The notes beneath the pieces were generated by a model. That model worked only from the letters and a program-made list of their open reading frames with translations, ran no database searches and was not told the DNA's origin. Below, one piece after another: positions 14,101 through 22,019 of a DNA stretch of 64,000 nt. Origin of the DNA: Icerya purchasi. Lineage: Eukaryota; Arthropoda; Insecta; Hemiptera; Monophlebidae. Position numbers and translations under genes: made by a program. How positions within the stretch are numbered: position 1 is the stretch's first letter; every line of letters begins with the position of its first letter. Where the stretch lies: NCBI GenBank assembly GCA_039619475.1, contig CM077116.1, positions 100,051,164 through 100,115,163 of the forward strand, read 5' to 3'.

Positions 14101-17100
14101 AGGATTATGTACATACCATAACAATTCTGAAATAACTGGGAATTTCGTGAACTTCCTTTTTCGTTAATCCGGTATGAGTTTTCAAGGCTTCTAGTGCGGT
14201 TTCGTAATTATGTTCCACTGTTTCGCAGTGCTCTGTTTACACAAAACAAAGTTGTTTTATTAATTTAATATCAGAATTAAATAACTTAACAAATTATTAA
14301 AAAGATAATAAGTATTACAAGTTCATCGCAAACGAAAAAAATTTTACACAAATAGTCAGAAACAATGGGAATGGCACTAACGAATTTCTGTTGGTTTAAA
14401 TTTTAATGCAGCGAAAAAAAAATTAAATCACATATCAGTAACTTTTTAAGAATTTTACTATTACAAAGCTGAGAAGCTAGGCTCTCATTTTATTTTAAGG
14501 TGTTTTTTGTATGCAGATGTATGATATTTACGCTAAAAAATAATTTCACTGTTCGTATTTATAATCTATGATGCAACCGAAAACTAATTATAAGTGACAG
14601 AAAGAATTTCGTTTATCTGAACAACCACCGCGATTTTCACTAAAATTCGTTATGTTCTAAAGCTTTTTGGGCAGCAAAGTTTAATAAATTGCATTTTTTT
14701 GAAGACGAAAATAGTAAATTCCCCTTTGGAATTTACGATGATGCATTCGTTGTCGTAGTAAAATTGTTGCCATTTGTGAAAAGCATTTTAGGAAAGTGAA
14801 AAATTTGTAGGTTTTTCTTTTTAAAGCAGCCGAACACGGAATTATCAAATATGCAGTTTTAAGAAGACAGTGCTACAAAATACATGGATCTGCCAGGTTT
14901 AAACGTAATCGGCGTCAGAGGGGGCATCTCATGATGTGTGTAATGCGCAAACTTCTTGATTATAACACTATGGAAGAATATAGTTTTTTGATACATAAAA
15001 CCTAGTATCAACAATCTAGAACGCACACTATTATCAAATGAATAGAACTTTATAAGTATTTTTCTCCGTAAACCGCTCTATATTATAATTGTAAACAATT
15101 TAAATTGACCGTTAACATTTGGTTACTAACGGTATATTTTTTATATTACACGAACGATGACATTTACAGTTCACAAAAATATATAAAATTATCTATACTC
15201 TAAACACATTAAAAAATGAACGACTAATATATGTAAAACACAATAAATATAATAAAATAGTCCGACCGGTTTCGTCATTTGTTCGACATACTTATGGACT
15301 GAATTTTATTTTCAAATAAAAGTTTACCGGCTTCATTCGTATTTTAGAGTTTTATTAGAATCATTTACAGTTTTAACTGGAATTCTAGATGCTAAATAAT
15401 TCTCAAGAATTTTGGATTAGAGCCCAAACAGATAAAAAAATTTAAGTCCCATACTCTTGATATGGCGTCGGGGATTGTAAAGTCTCAAGGTTCACCCTAA
15501 TTATTTCAGCCTGGGCAAACCTGAGAGCAACTTGGAACTTGAACGAGACAAGTCTTGAGCCCGTGACCTCAGACTTGACAGCGAGGCAGCTTAACCACTA
15601 GGCTACCGCGCTACCCCCTAAACAAGGTATCTGCAGTTTTTTGAGTTATTTAACATGTTAATTACGCAAGAAAAAGCAATATCATGAATAGAAAATCTTT
15701 TTTTGGTGACCTTTACTCATTTTTTTTACTCGTTATCTTGGCGTGATTTTATAGTTTATCATCACCTTAGAAACAACTCTATCATTAATATAAAAATTAG
15801 ATAAAATCACAATTGCACAATTCCAAAAAAAAAAAAATTACCGACACACTCAGACTAACTCGTTACAATTCTAATGATAGCGCATACATGGAGGTAAAAT
15901 TTTTATGTGGTTAATTATTTATGCGACGTATTCTTGGTTATTGATTTATTAATGAATTTTAAAATTTAACATAACCATTTTCAACGAAAATTAACATTTA
16001 ATTAAATAAGTGAAGTAAAAAATATTTATGGTATTAAAATAATTACAGTTTAAAACATATAAGCGAGTTCTATTATGTTCTACAAGGAACACAGAAATTT
16101 AACATTTATTATTACATATATATATAAAAATGAGCTATTTTGCCCTCGCAAAGAGCTGTGCCATATATATATATATATATATATATACACATTTGTATAT
16201 ATATAATTGTATATATAGATATATTTGTATATATATAATTGTATACATAGATATATTTGTATATATATGTGTGTACATGAGGATATACATAAAAAAAGTA
16301 AAGTCCCATACCCTTAATAGGGCGTAGGGGATTATGAAGTTAAGGTCCACAGTATTCTAAGGATAACGTCACTAATGAGAGTATGGGGCCATTTCCTTTC
16401 TCTCGGCCGTTTTTACTTCCCCTGATTTCTCTGTAACCCAATTATTTCAGGCTGGGAAAATATGGGAGCGATTATATATATATATATATATAAAATATAA
16501 ACTTGGCAATTTTAGCCTCGCAAAGGGTCTATGCCCCTTGACCCCTCATGCTTTCATTTTTGTCTCTTTCTCCTCTATACTTTGTATATAATGGTCAAAC
16601 TTTACAACGTAATTCTTTGGCCGGCCGCCATTAGATCTATAACGAAAAAATTCCCCAATTTTATATAATAAAAAAAAATATACAATCAATAATTTATACC
16701 ATAAATTTTATTAAACTACCCAAAAAACAACTTAACATACTACACGACATATAAATAATACTGTTTTGCGTTTCCACGGTATTAACCATTTTTCTACTTT
16801 TTTCGGGAACAACCACGTCACAATTTTTTTCTTCTGTTAACGTTTCGAATAATAATGCTCTATTCATCATCAGAACCATAAACACAATAAACCAACTGAG
16901 GGAAACCCAGCCTTTGTATAGATAAGCCAACAATCACATCCGACATTCTGATTGGCCGATATCACTTTCACTTTTTTTCTGACCAATAATAGTCTTCCAA
17001 TTGGGATCAATTTTTACACCATCATCTTCTCTATTGAAATTTTTGTACTTTTCGACTTCGATAGCTTCTCTAATTAAACGTTTACTCGCGTTTTCGACTT

Positions 17101-19482
17101 TGGCTAATACTTTCACGTTTTGAAGGAGCAAACTGGCAGAGCAATACATGTACGAATCAAAGAGCATGAGGCAGATTGTCGACACAAACGATTTGAAAAA
17201 TCCGAGTTGGCCGAACATATGGAACGAACAAAACACGAGATTAAGTTTCAAAACGTGAAAATATTAGAGCCAAAGTCGAAAACGCGAGTAAACGTTTAAT
17301 TAGAGAAGTTATCGAAGTCGAAAAGTACAAAAATTTCAATAGAGAAGATGATGGTGTAAAAATTGATCCCAATTGGAAGACTATTATTGGTCAGATAAAA
17401 AATGGAAGTGATATCGGCCAATCAGAATGTCGGATGTGATTGTTGGCTTATCTATACAAAGGCTGGGTCTCCCTCAGTTGGTTTATTGTGTTTATGGTTC
17501 TGATGATGAATAGAGCATTACTATTCGAAATGTTAACAGACGAAAAAAATTGTGACGTGGTTGTTCCCGAAAAAATTGGAATAATGGTTAACAACAATAA
17601 TCACGAAAATTTAAAATAATTTCCACGGTATTATTAAATTAGCAATATGGTTTTTACATGGTTCTCCCTACGATATGGGTCTTCTTCTTATTCATTAACC
17701 CGCGCAGTAATAAGAAGTGTGTTCATTATGTTTCCAAAACCAGGAAACCGCCACCGAACGCAAACGTGAATTACAGAAACGAAAACGGGACGACGAACTG
17801 TGCAATAGCGAAGAATTTGCCACATTTATGCGTGATACGCCTTTTGATTCGAAAACGACAGATGTAGAAAAGTTTGAAATATTTCTCTTTTGATTGTAAA
17901 GATCAATAGTATTTAAAAGTAAAAATAATTATTTCAATGATTCGAGCTTGACTACATTAGTACAGACTGAAGTTATTTTATAATATGAAATATCTGAAAA
18001 TAATATGGATTCGACTGACGTTGCAGAAAACTATATATAGCTTATCGTATTTTCGAACCTTGCACTAGATCGATTTCTTCTAATCGCTTAGATGAGCGCT
18101 TCGTTATTTTTTCACATTTGACATTAATGCTTAGGCCTGGTAATTACGAGTGTAAATAAGTCGGAATGGTTTTAACAACGTTTACATGTATATCAATATG
18201 TTCTGGTACACGATATTTTTAACTTCAAACTGCAGAAACTGCCGTTCACAAAGTTCGCTCATATTTTAATCTAAATGAAAATCGAAAATAAAATATTTTC
18301 AAATGCACTTAAAATAAAAATAGTGGTTCGGCGCGGAGATAGGCTCTTACCATTACCATTTAACTGCGCATTAGAAAAAATAAAAAAAACATCTGCGAAT
18401 GACAGACAGAAAATAAAGCGATAGAAAATGGACTACGGGCCGCAAGAGAAAAACTTTAAAAATTGATTGCTTGGCTCGTGTAAAGGGGATTTGTTATTTT
18501 TTCAAAAATAATGAGATAGCGCTGAAAAATATACTCAAGATCTCGTCTAAGTCAAGCTGTGGAGAAGGATACTTAGGTTTCATTTGAGGAAACGGAAACG
18601 ATATAAAAACAGTTGTACATTTCATTAACAGCGACTGGAATCGAATCAGAAAATGAAATCGGTAAAACGTTTAGGCGATTGGACTAAGCCAAACGTGAAT
18701 AAAATCTCGTCCCTCCAGCGTGCGAATGATAAGATTAGCTGATTTATAAATATAATAGTCACTTTCTATCAATGAAAAAAAGATTAAATTTTATAGGTGT
18801 ACCATGTAACCGTTTAGTCCTTACATCCGTCAAAGATGGTTTCTGTTTCCTCACCTAATTTGTTCAGCGGCTCGTTATGTTTTCCTTTCGTATTAAAAAT
18901 ATCGCGTGCTGAAGTTCATTAAAAATATTTTATTTGCGTGACGTTTCTCGTTCCGTTTTCTGGATATTATCGCATATCGGTATCAAAACTAATTTGAGAA
19001 CTCCCTTTCATCGGTATGCGATAATTAATTTTACATTGATTCGTTCTAAGAACCGGCAATGGATTACCGGTGGTTTTTTTGAAATTTAAATTCGATGCTT
19101 GCGCAGTATTCTTTGTACAGAGTGGCGCAGCGTATGACGCACAAATCTTGGAAGTAAATATGTAAATATGTAAATTGCACTGGTCTTATACTTGCGTGAT
19201 TATAATAGCTGATTGTAATTTGACACGATAAATCATTGCACAGAGAGATTTTTATGAAATGATTTAAAATCCACAATAACGTAATTAGGTTAAAGTAAAT
19301 TAGAAAAAATTTTATAAATAAAACTACATACCATCGAGCAGTGTAAATCGTTTGGTGAAAATATGTTTTTCTTTCAATACCATATATTCTCTTACGCCAT
19401 TCGGTGAAGTTCTGAAAATTGAATATCCAGCCCACTGTGTGTATAGCATTGTCGGTTCCGTCGGCACCATTACCATTTCTAT
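1898..19482 (-). CDS. NUDT2: NUDT2-like degenerate Nudix protein, three-exon gene
   Basis: Minus-strand gene assembled from exons 19482-19332, 14232-14117 and 2137-1898 (stop). Splice phases agree (1, then 0) and both introns are GT-AG (donors GTATGT). From the ATG at 19449 the product is 157 residues; in-frame ATGs at 19470 and 19476 would give 164 or 166. Human NUDT2 has 147. Similarity follows NUDT2 throughout: WAGYSIFR (res. 6-13) matches its N-terminal AGxxIFR strand, HNYETAL (47-53) its DDLETAL, and STIYWFGEL its TVIYWLAEV, with SDYKWV near the C-terminus. NUDT2 normally hydrolyses Ap4A to AMP and ATP. Here the Nudix box (res. 40-62) reads E-x5-E-x7-EALKTH-T-G-L instead of G-x5-E-x7-REUxEE-x-G-U, so the metal-binding glutamates are gone. 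AATAAA lies on the minus strand at 1873-1868, 25 bases past the stop. No stop or frameshift was seen, so I infer a pseudoenzyme rather than a pseudogene. Upstream non-coding exons are possible. Confidence 0.75.
2138..3560. other. NUDT2-like intron 2, 3' part
   Basis: Intron sequence next to the last exon. AT-rich with short homopolymer runs; no gene or clear element seen. A short motif resembling CAATCCGAA recurs near 2365 and 2500. Confidence 0.5.
3560..3696 (+). pseudogene. hAT transposase fossil, left half (split by LINE)
   Basis: This stretch and 6208-6340 become one sequence if the LINE at 3697-6207 is removed. The right half encodes EYAKNLINNYPTDF, typical of the region before the dimerisation domain in hAT / zinc-finger-MYM-like transposases. 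The left half alone is too decayed to recognise and is assigned only by this join. Confidence 0.4.
3683..3696 (+). repeat. Target-site duplication, left copy of composite LINE
   Basis: AAATCAAGAGATAT here and AAATCAAGAGACAT at 6208-6221, 13 of 14 bases identical, bracket the whole 3697-6207 insertion. Confidence 0.7.
4015..4950 (+). pseudogene. Family-A RT domain, frameshifted copy
   Basis: 311-codon open stretch covering RT palm and thumb. Visible motifs are FIDVASAYESV (motif A region, aspartate kept), GLPQGSCLSPTLF (motif B), FADDILVYSS (catalytic DD kept) and FRYLGIILSPRLSF. The N-terminal RT motif RPIS lies in another frame at 3970-4070. The frame ends early at SSEDLI; the next residues (RRSYLSYRFLIKH) continue in a different frame. 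Confidence 0.75.
5149..5880 (+). pseudogene. Family-A RNase H domain, broken copy
   Basis: 243-codon stretch with RNase H1-like motifs in order: LIFTDGSKS, FCSTFTAESVAIL, LLIVSDSLSVLLAL and LWIAGHSGIDGN. The last catalytic aspartate region reads VTVDLLAKAAA, with an aspartate still present. A frameshift before the C-terminal cysteine motif (CDANHVSSSVVV, near 5945) ends the frame. It belongs to the element at 3697-6207. Confidence 0.7.
6208..6340 (+). pseudogene. hAT / ZMYM1-like transposase fossil, right half
   Basis: Encodes QETSEVNLIEYAKNL then INNYPTDFEDSLTSECIHF. This matches the 'YPxDL...EL..F' stretch that precedes the dimerisation domain in DUF4371-type hAT transposases. It is interrupted on its left by the composite LINE. 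Confidence 0.5.
6485..7156 (+). mobile_element. pogo/Tigger (Tc1-mariner superfamily) remnant, 3' half
   Basis: About 6485-6690 reads EISSIILVRSWKILLDHK, the 'SW..L' end of a pogo/jerky DDE transposase. After a frameshift near 6675 come TEWMGCDEIEETVDEDIVVMV and LKAIKVALEYINQLEEA, the acidic C-terminal tail typical of Tigger-type proteins. Downstream (7080-7156) lies a terminal inverted-repeat-like sequence with repeated ATCCGGA/TAATCCGGATAATC words ending GTCGACTG at 7156, followed by a TA target site at 7157-7158. The left terminal repeat is not found, so the element is truncated. Confidence 0.65.
7145..9124 (+). CDS. RT (partial) - RNase H - cysteine-motif polyprotein of LINE A2
   Basis: 659 codons, of which the first ~16 come from flanking DNA because the element starts at 7195. 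Order of motifs: GLPQGSSLSPTLFNIY (RT motif B), FADDILLFSS (catalytic DD), CYLGVFLDSRLSF, IRSKFDYCSF, then RNase H YTDGSRRPGGVGASF, FTAELLAILR, ISDFLSALQA, WVPGHSGIFGNEAADSLA (all four acidic residues present), then the terminal CDADHVFFQC motif and a stop at 9122-9124. The RT fingers and the endonuclease are missing through 5' truncation, so it cannot act alone. The upstream ATG is incidental. Confidence 0.85.
   Translation: MSRLYMKVLIGKNFKFINLMSNRSIHFSSPSLNAPRKVFRGLPQGSSLSPTLFNIYTISIASLPLNSYSLFFADDILLFSSSEDVLAAYEALSSSLIVLEHSLSLINLSISPSKSSYTIFTLRPYNPALVNLSLNNVSLSRVNCFCYLGVFLDSRLSFSEHIKYLSASTIKRLNLLKALSPTKWSGDPYILISLYKSIIRSKFDYCSFIYGSASNTRLSKLDVIQNSCLRLCLGALKSSPTTAILAESNSSPLSIRRSYLGYRFLVKRLPLASSTLFQSYLSIYNSWRFTPSKTPILAFISHRLGSFWPYIISLNKLPYFSFDFADICHPPKVFILPSFAKNLPQAVIKQVFYSTINSLFPSHVTIYTDGSRRPGGVGASFILPDFNLSESFRLPYFCSIFTAELLAILRSIIFISSNQFSSKFLIISDFLSALQAISSPLPDHSCDFVILRIRSLIHNLSYLHSVNIDLLWVPGHSGIFGNEAADSLARAAAASSRLFFKKIPSVNLLSVCKSFHIRFWSDTYVSSFSNSCSFYLSVQPTLPSYSWFLLHPSLRRSEVVSIVRMRFGHSLLPSSRFRFSLISSPHCPLHPDDEIICDADHVFFQCSSLSVERSALYSYLLKLGLPTPYCASYILSFPSPLIIPAICSFLVKISDRIKI
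7178..7194 (+). repeat. Target-site duplication, left copy of LINE A2
   Basis: AAGAATTTTAAATTTAT here and AAGAATTTTAAATTTTAT at 9202-9219, just after the A-tail; they differ by one base. Confidence 0.8.
7195..9201 (+). mobile_element. Family-A LINE, 5'-truncated, intact frame (copy A2)
   Basis: A 5'-truncated copy that begins inside the RT domain and ends in a 23-base A-tail after GGTTGACGAGCCC. A 17-18-bp target-site duplication flanks it. Its protein frame is open for over 600 codons, so it is the youngest family-A copy here. It sits 38 bases right of the pogo terminus. Pyrimidine-rich coding strand sets it apart from its AT-rich neighbourhood. Confidence 0.9.
9220..9770. other. AT-rich intron DNA
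   Basis: No coding signal; includes a short TA/TG-rich run near 9235-9255. Nothing else seen. Confidence 0.5.
9820..11260 (+). pseudogene. Decayed protein-coding remnant of unknown origin
   Basis: Less AT-rich than its surroundings, with code-like stretches in shifting plus-strand frames. Examples are TIQIESLVEWVTDE (about 9990-10030), IMVDTLDIGKVNVSEVNTGI (about 10080-10140), DDVQKLMRLLNDRRSVRDIL followed by VMSLSNNLFILVSTEF (10567-10674), and PGPKDQIVKRRLGYLRLDLK near 11150. These are separated by stops. I do not recognise the family; an old viral or transposon insertion is possible. It lies within NUDT2-like intron 2. Confidence 0.35.
11280..12290. other. Unassigned intron DNA
   Basis: Mixed composition, no open frame with recognisable motifs. 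Parts near 11400-11880 are less AT-rich and may extend the decayed remnant upstream. Nothing firm. Confidence 0.4.
12525..12690 (+). pseudogene. hAT transposase dimerisation-domain fossil
   Basis: The frame around 12560-12672 reads RLNLSSCEADKTFNALRRL then KTYLRSTMSEEKL and a stop. This matches the hAT C-terminal signature (AERSFSALRRLKTYLRSTMSEERL) with the ER of AERSF changed. A CAGGGGCAGAAC word at about 12300, typical of hAT termini, may be the left end of the same relic, but no partner end or duplication was found. It has been reduced to the last exon-like piece. Confidence 0.65.
12740..13092 (-). mobile_element. tRNA-derived SINE, family 1, copy 1
   Basis: Shares a body with 32880-33148: ACTACCTATTCGTACAT, TTGTTATATGCAACGC, ATTGCCTTCCACGTGATTA. 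The minus-strand head (13092-13018) is tRNA-like, with a B box GGGCTCGATCCC and an A-box-like TAGTTGCTAGAACG. Its ends pair as a 7-bp acceptor-like stem (one wobble). Lies in NUDT2-like intron 2, same strand as the gene. Extra internal sequence relative to copy 2 suggests a longer subfamily. Confidence 0.75.
13093..14116. other. NUDT2-like intron 2, 5' part
   Basis: AT-rich with two homopolymer A runs (about 13266 and 13683-13700) and a cluster of short GACG/GGCGTC words at 13435-13510. No gene recognised. The open stretch on the minus strand (13878-14114) runs through the exon-2 donor and is intron read-through. Confidence 0.5.
14117..14232 (-). CDS. NUDT2: NUDT2-like exon 2 (degenerate Nudix box)
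   Basis: Acceptor GTAAACAG lies just above 14232 and donor GTATGTAC just below 14117. The exon adds two bases to the split codon, then 38 codons, ending in phase 0. It begins HCETVEHNYETAL and continues EALKTHTGL, where active family members have RETQEEAG. An alternative acceptor two bases further in (14230) would break the phase with exon 1. Confidence 0.7.
15434..15620 (-). mobile_element. tRNA-derived SINE, family 2, copy 1
   Basis: Minus-strand tRNA-like head with A-box-like GTAGCCTAGTGGTTAAGCTG (about 15605-15586) and B-box-like GGGCTCAAGAC (15562-15552). The body contains CAGGCTGAAATAATTAGG, and the tail includes GAGTATGGGACTTAAATTTTT. Body and tail recur at 16293-16470, 32085-32335 and 44905-45030. 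Within NUDT2-like intron 1. Confidence 0.7.
15780..16090. other. AT-rich spacer between SINE copies
   Basis: No coding or repeat signal beyond an A-run near 15825. Confidence 0.4.
16163..16187. repeat. (AT)n microsatellite
   Basis: AT dinucleotide run, followed to 16270 by imperfect TATATATAATTGTATA units. Open frames here on both strands encode only Tyr/Ile repeats and are artefacts. A second AT run lies at 16472-16492. Confidence 0.9.
16293..16470 (-). mobile_element. SINE family 2, copy 2 (head lost)
   Basis: On the minus strand: CAGCCTGAAATAATTGGG, then ACAGAGAAATCAGGGGAAGT, GGCCCCATACTCTCATTAGT, CTTAACTTCATAATCCCC and GGGTATGGGACTTTACTTTT. This is the full family-2 body; the tRNA-like head is replaced by an AT microsatellite at 16472-16492. 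Confidence 0.7.
16771..16784 (+). repeat. Target-site duplication, left copy of PLE insertion
   Basis: TTTCCACGGTATTA here and at 17620-17633, identical and in the same orientation, on either side of the inverted Penelope-like insertion. Confidence 0.7.
16785..17619. mobile_element. Penelope-like element 3' ends in inverted arrangement
   Basis: A long inverted repeat with arms about 16785-17126 (minus copy) and 17246-17619 (plus copy) around a spacer of about 120 bases. The plus copy, starting in the spacer near 17146, reads RIKEHEADCRHKRFEKSELA and EHMERTKHEIKFQNVKIL. The minus arm reads KRLIREAIEVEKYKNFNRED and PNWKTIIG. This is the C-terminal part of the GIY-YIG endonuclease of Penelope-like retroelements (family pattern 'RLKEH..DI....EKSAVAEHA...GH.I.F...IL...RLIREAIEI.K...NFNREDG...W..I'). 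Inverted and tandem partial copies are common for this group. RT is absent; both arms are truncated. Confidence 0.7.
16934..17251 (-). pseudogene. Truncated GIY-YIG endonuclease tail (PLE, minus arm)
   Basis: Last ~60 codons are element-derived: QNVKVLAKVENASKRLIREA, IEVEKYKNFNRED, GVKIDPNWKTIIG, ending SDIGQSECRM and a stop. The first ~43 codons come from the antisense of the spacer and plus arm, so the frame is a chimera made by the inversion. The catalytic GIY...YIG part is absent. Confidence 0.6.
17634..19331. other. NUDT2-like intron 1, 5' part
   Basis: AT-rich with islands of mixed composition (17690-17870, 18480-18740). No gene or repeat boundary recognised. The minus frame that ends at 19064 reads out of exon 1 into this intron. 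Confidence 0.5.
19332..19482 (-). CDS. NUDT2: NUDT2-like exon 1 (first coding exon seen)
   Basis: Contains ATGs at 19476, 19470 and 19449, all in one frame, and ends in phase 1 at GATG before the donor GTATGTAG. It encodes WAGYSIFR then EYMVLKEK, the first strands of the Nudix fold. A CAG acceptor directly before 19482 suggests a 5' non-coding exon further upstream, which I could not place. The NUDT2 segment HHWTPPKGH, with its base-stacking tryptophan, is replaced by FTKRFTLLDEH. Confidence 0.65.
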
Positions 19483-19918
19483 CTGACGAAAAATACGATT
19501 TTACATTTCCAACACAAATTAGTTTAATTTGTTGCGTTATTTCATTTATTTCATCACATTGTAGTTGCTATTGTTCATAGCATATTCTTGTACATGGGCG
19601 TAATAAAAACGCTGAATCGAGTAGTTTCTAAATTCTCTCAATCCGTATATTCTTCACTCTTTGAAATACCATAATTAAGTTGTGCGAAAAAATTGGATTA
19701 AGTTGTTCAGGAACTGTTATAAAAAAGATTCTGTTTTTGTAAAATCAAAAAAAGAAATATTATTTAAAAAGAGCTCAGCCTAAAAATTGCGACACTGGTT
19801 TTTGCTGTGTTATTCTTAGACTTCAATTATCATTTTTGGGCAAAGTTTTAATGATGGTTTCTTCGAAGAACCAAAATCAACGAAAAACCCTGAAATAAAC
19901 ATGCAATGACTATTAAAC

Positions 19919-19951
19919 CCGTCGTTAGCCTCGGTTGCTGTGTATAACACG

Positions 19952-19982
<31 letters not shown>

Positions 19983-19993
19983 AACCGTCGTTA
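19919..19993 (+). mobile_element. Tiny retroposed tail with target-site duplication
   Basis: A 57-base insert (GCCTCGGTTGCTGTGTATAA, then CACG and a TAAA repeat) is bracketed by CCGTCGTTA at 19919-19927 and 19985-19993. An extreme 5'-truncated SINE or LINE end fits. The parent element was not seen elsewhere in the window. Confidence 0.5.
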
Positions 19994-20449
19994 TATGAAC
20001 ATACGGATGATCGATAAAAAAAATTGTCGGAAAATGGCTTAAATAACGTCTTTTTTTTTTGCATTTTTAGGTATGTCGCACTAGTTAAAGAAAAAATTTA
20101 AAAAAAATTCATTTTATGATGACAAATTTTTTGGGAAGCTGAAACTTATGATTCTGCTTTATTAAATGTTTCGATAAACATTTGGCCTATCTTAACCAGG
20201 ATATCAAGTGTTGTTCTTATTTAAAATTCGATAATTCTATCATTGGCTTAATTCTTGTTTACTACGTTGTGACGTTTGCCGATTTTATTACGATATAAAA
20301 GCACAGTACAAGTCTTTACTTAAAAATTAATACGATTGCAACCATAAACTGTAATTATTTTAATAGATATCGATTTATGAAATTTTCTAATCTTTTAACT
20401 TATCTATGACACAATGTACATCACCGATATTACAAATATTAAATTTTTA

Positions 20450-20480
<31 letters not shown>
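20450..20480. repeat. (TTA)n microsatellite
   Basis: About ten perfect TTA/ATT units. Confidence 0.9.
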
Positions 20481-20731
20481 GCGGTTAGAAATCGGTGGTG
20501 CGTTTGATCTTTTAGAGATCTAATTAGGAAAAGCGTTTACTTCTTCTCTGGTCTGACTGTTGCGTTCTAGATCACTACATTGTCCGAAGCGTTCACATAA
20601 TATGTTTAATTCATCAAATAGTTTTAAGGAGTTGTGCGCCTTTAGCTTAATGACGAAAATACCGATTTTTATGTAGTGAATCTGAACATTATCCTGTTGG
20701 TTAATTAGTTAACAGAGTAAAAAAAAAGTAA

Positions 20732-20962
20732 TTATAAACATAACCAACATTTATGTAAACATGAATAGAGATATGTTAGAAAAATTTTCAGCAAATATCT
20801 GCAGGTAGAAAAAAGAAAAACAGATGACCCTTCCGGTCCAGATCGGGGATATACTGCATCAGTTTTCACACTTTTTTTGATCGGCTGAACGATGTCGCCA
20901 GCGACTGAATTTTCGGACCTATATTTCTTTTTTTCAATATTTTCAAAAACATTTCTATCCAT
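20732..20962 (-). other. Unassigned minus-strand frame
   Basis: 76 codons. The first ~50 (MDRNVFENIEKKKYRSENSV then AGDIVQPIKKSVKTDAVYP) use a balanced residue set unlike the surrounding AT-rich noise; the rest is hydrophobic low complexity. No motif recognised. It lies upstream of and in the same orientation as the NUDT2-like gene, but no convincing donor links them. Could be an isolated exon, a decayed remnant, or chance. Confidence 0.2.
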
Positions 20963-22019
20963 GTTTACGCCTTAATGTCGCTTAATTTATAATCTTCATT
21001 ATTTTACTTCATTACACCGTTTTTTATTTCGAACTTTTCTTAATTAGTAATTGAGCGTGTCTGATGCTGCAGCAGGACACCGGAGGCAGAATTATTTTCG
21101 ACGGCGCAGGGTACGATTTAAGCTTGCACGTATAAAATCGGAGAAGAAAAAATGAATATATCCGATTGCGAAATATGGCAAGTATTAAATATTTGTATAG
21201 CTTGTTTGTTAATAACTGATAGATATGCCGTAAAATAACAAAAGACCGACATTTGTAATACTCAGCTTAAAAATGTTTCGCTTCCCAGAATGAAATTTTA
21301 AGATTTGCAATGAACCAAGGAAAATTTAAAATGGCAGTATTTTTTTCTGTTTGTCAGTTCATAATGTATGATATTATTTACGTTCTTTGAGTTTACGGCG
21401 CTAATCATCTCGGTTTACAGTTTTGTTATAAATTTTTGTTTTTACATGACTTAGAGTTAATATTACGTACGCTTAAACTTACGGGAGGAAATTGATTTTA
21501 GCTACCGTAAATTTTTCAAATTTACGAAAGTTATTAACTAGAGTTGCTCCTCAGTAATATCGTAAAATTTCTATTATGACGGTTGTATATCAACACAAAA
21601 ATTACAGATTGTACAATTATATGTGATATTTTGTATTTGTATAAATAATCGTTCAACACAGTTCCGAAATTAAAATTGTACATTACAAAAATTTGCTGTA
21701 AACTTGAAGTTATCGAGTTTATCAATAATATTCGAGAGAAAAAAAAATGCCCAGCTATGCCATTATATTCATTTCGTGAATTTTGACATTTTTTTCTGTA
21801 ATATTCGCCTAACATTTATTTAAATTTAACTATTTTTGCTCAACTACATTATTGTATTCGTAATGTGTATTTTATTAAAAATATATTAATCCGTTTTAAT
21901 AATAACACTTATATAGCTAATAATTTTATAAACATGTTAAAATATTAATATAAATTATAACAACGCGAGCATTACATATAATTATATCGCTTACCGCAAG
22001 AACTGAAAAAGAACAGGTA

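Larger units (their letters stand above)
19483..22019. other. Upstream of NUDT2-like coding start
   Basis: AT-rich; would hold promoter and any 5' non-coding exon of the minus-strand gene. Contains a TAAA microsatellite with flanking duplication (19919-19993), a TTA run (20450-20480) and an unassigned minus frame at 20962-20732. Confidence 0.4.

Noticed and set aside
13878..14114. 78-codon minus frame
   Set aside because: Intron sequence downstream of the exon-2 donor; the real exon ends at 14117.
16112..16350. Tyr/Ile-repeat open frames on both strands
   Set aside because: Translation of AT dinucleotide repeats; no biological meaning.
19064..19435. 123-codon minus frame across exon 1
   Set aside because: Wrong frame over the exon and then reads into the intron; the NUDT2-like frame is different.
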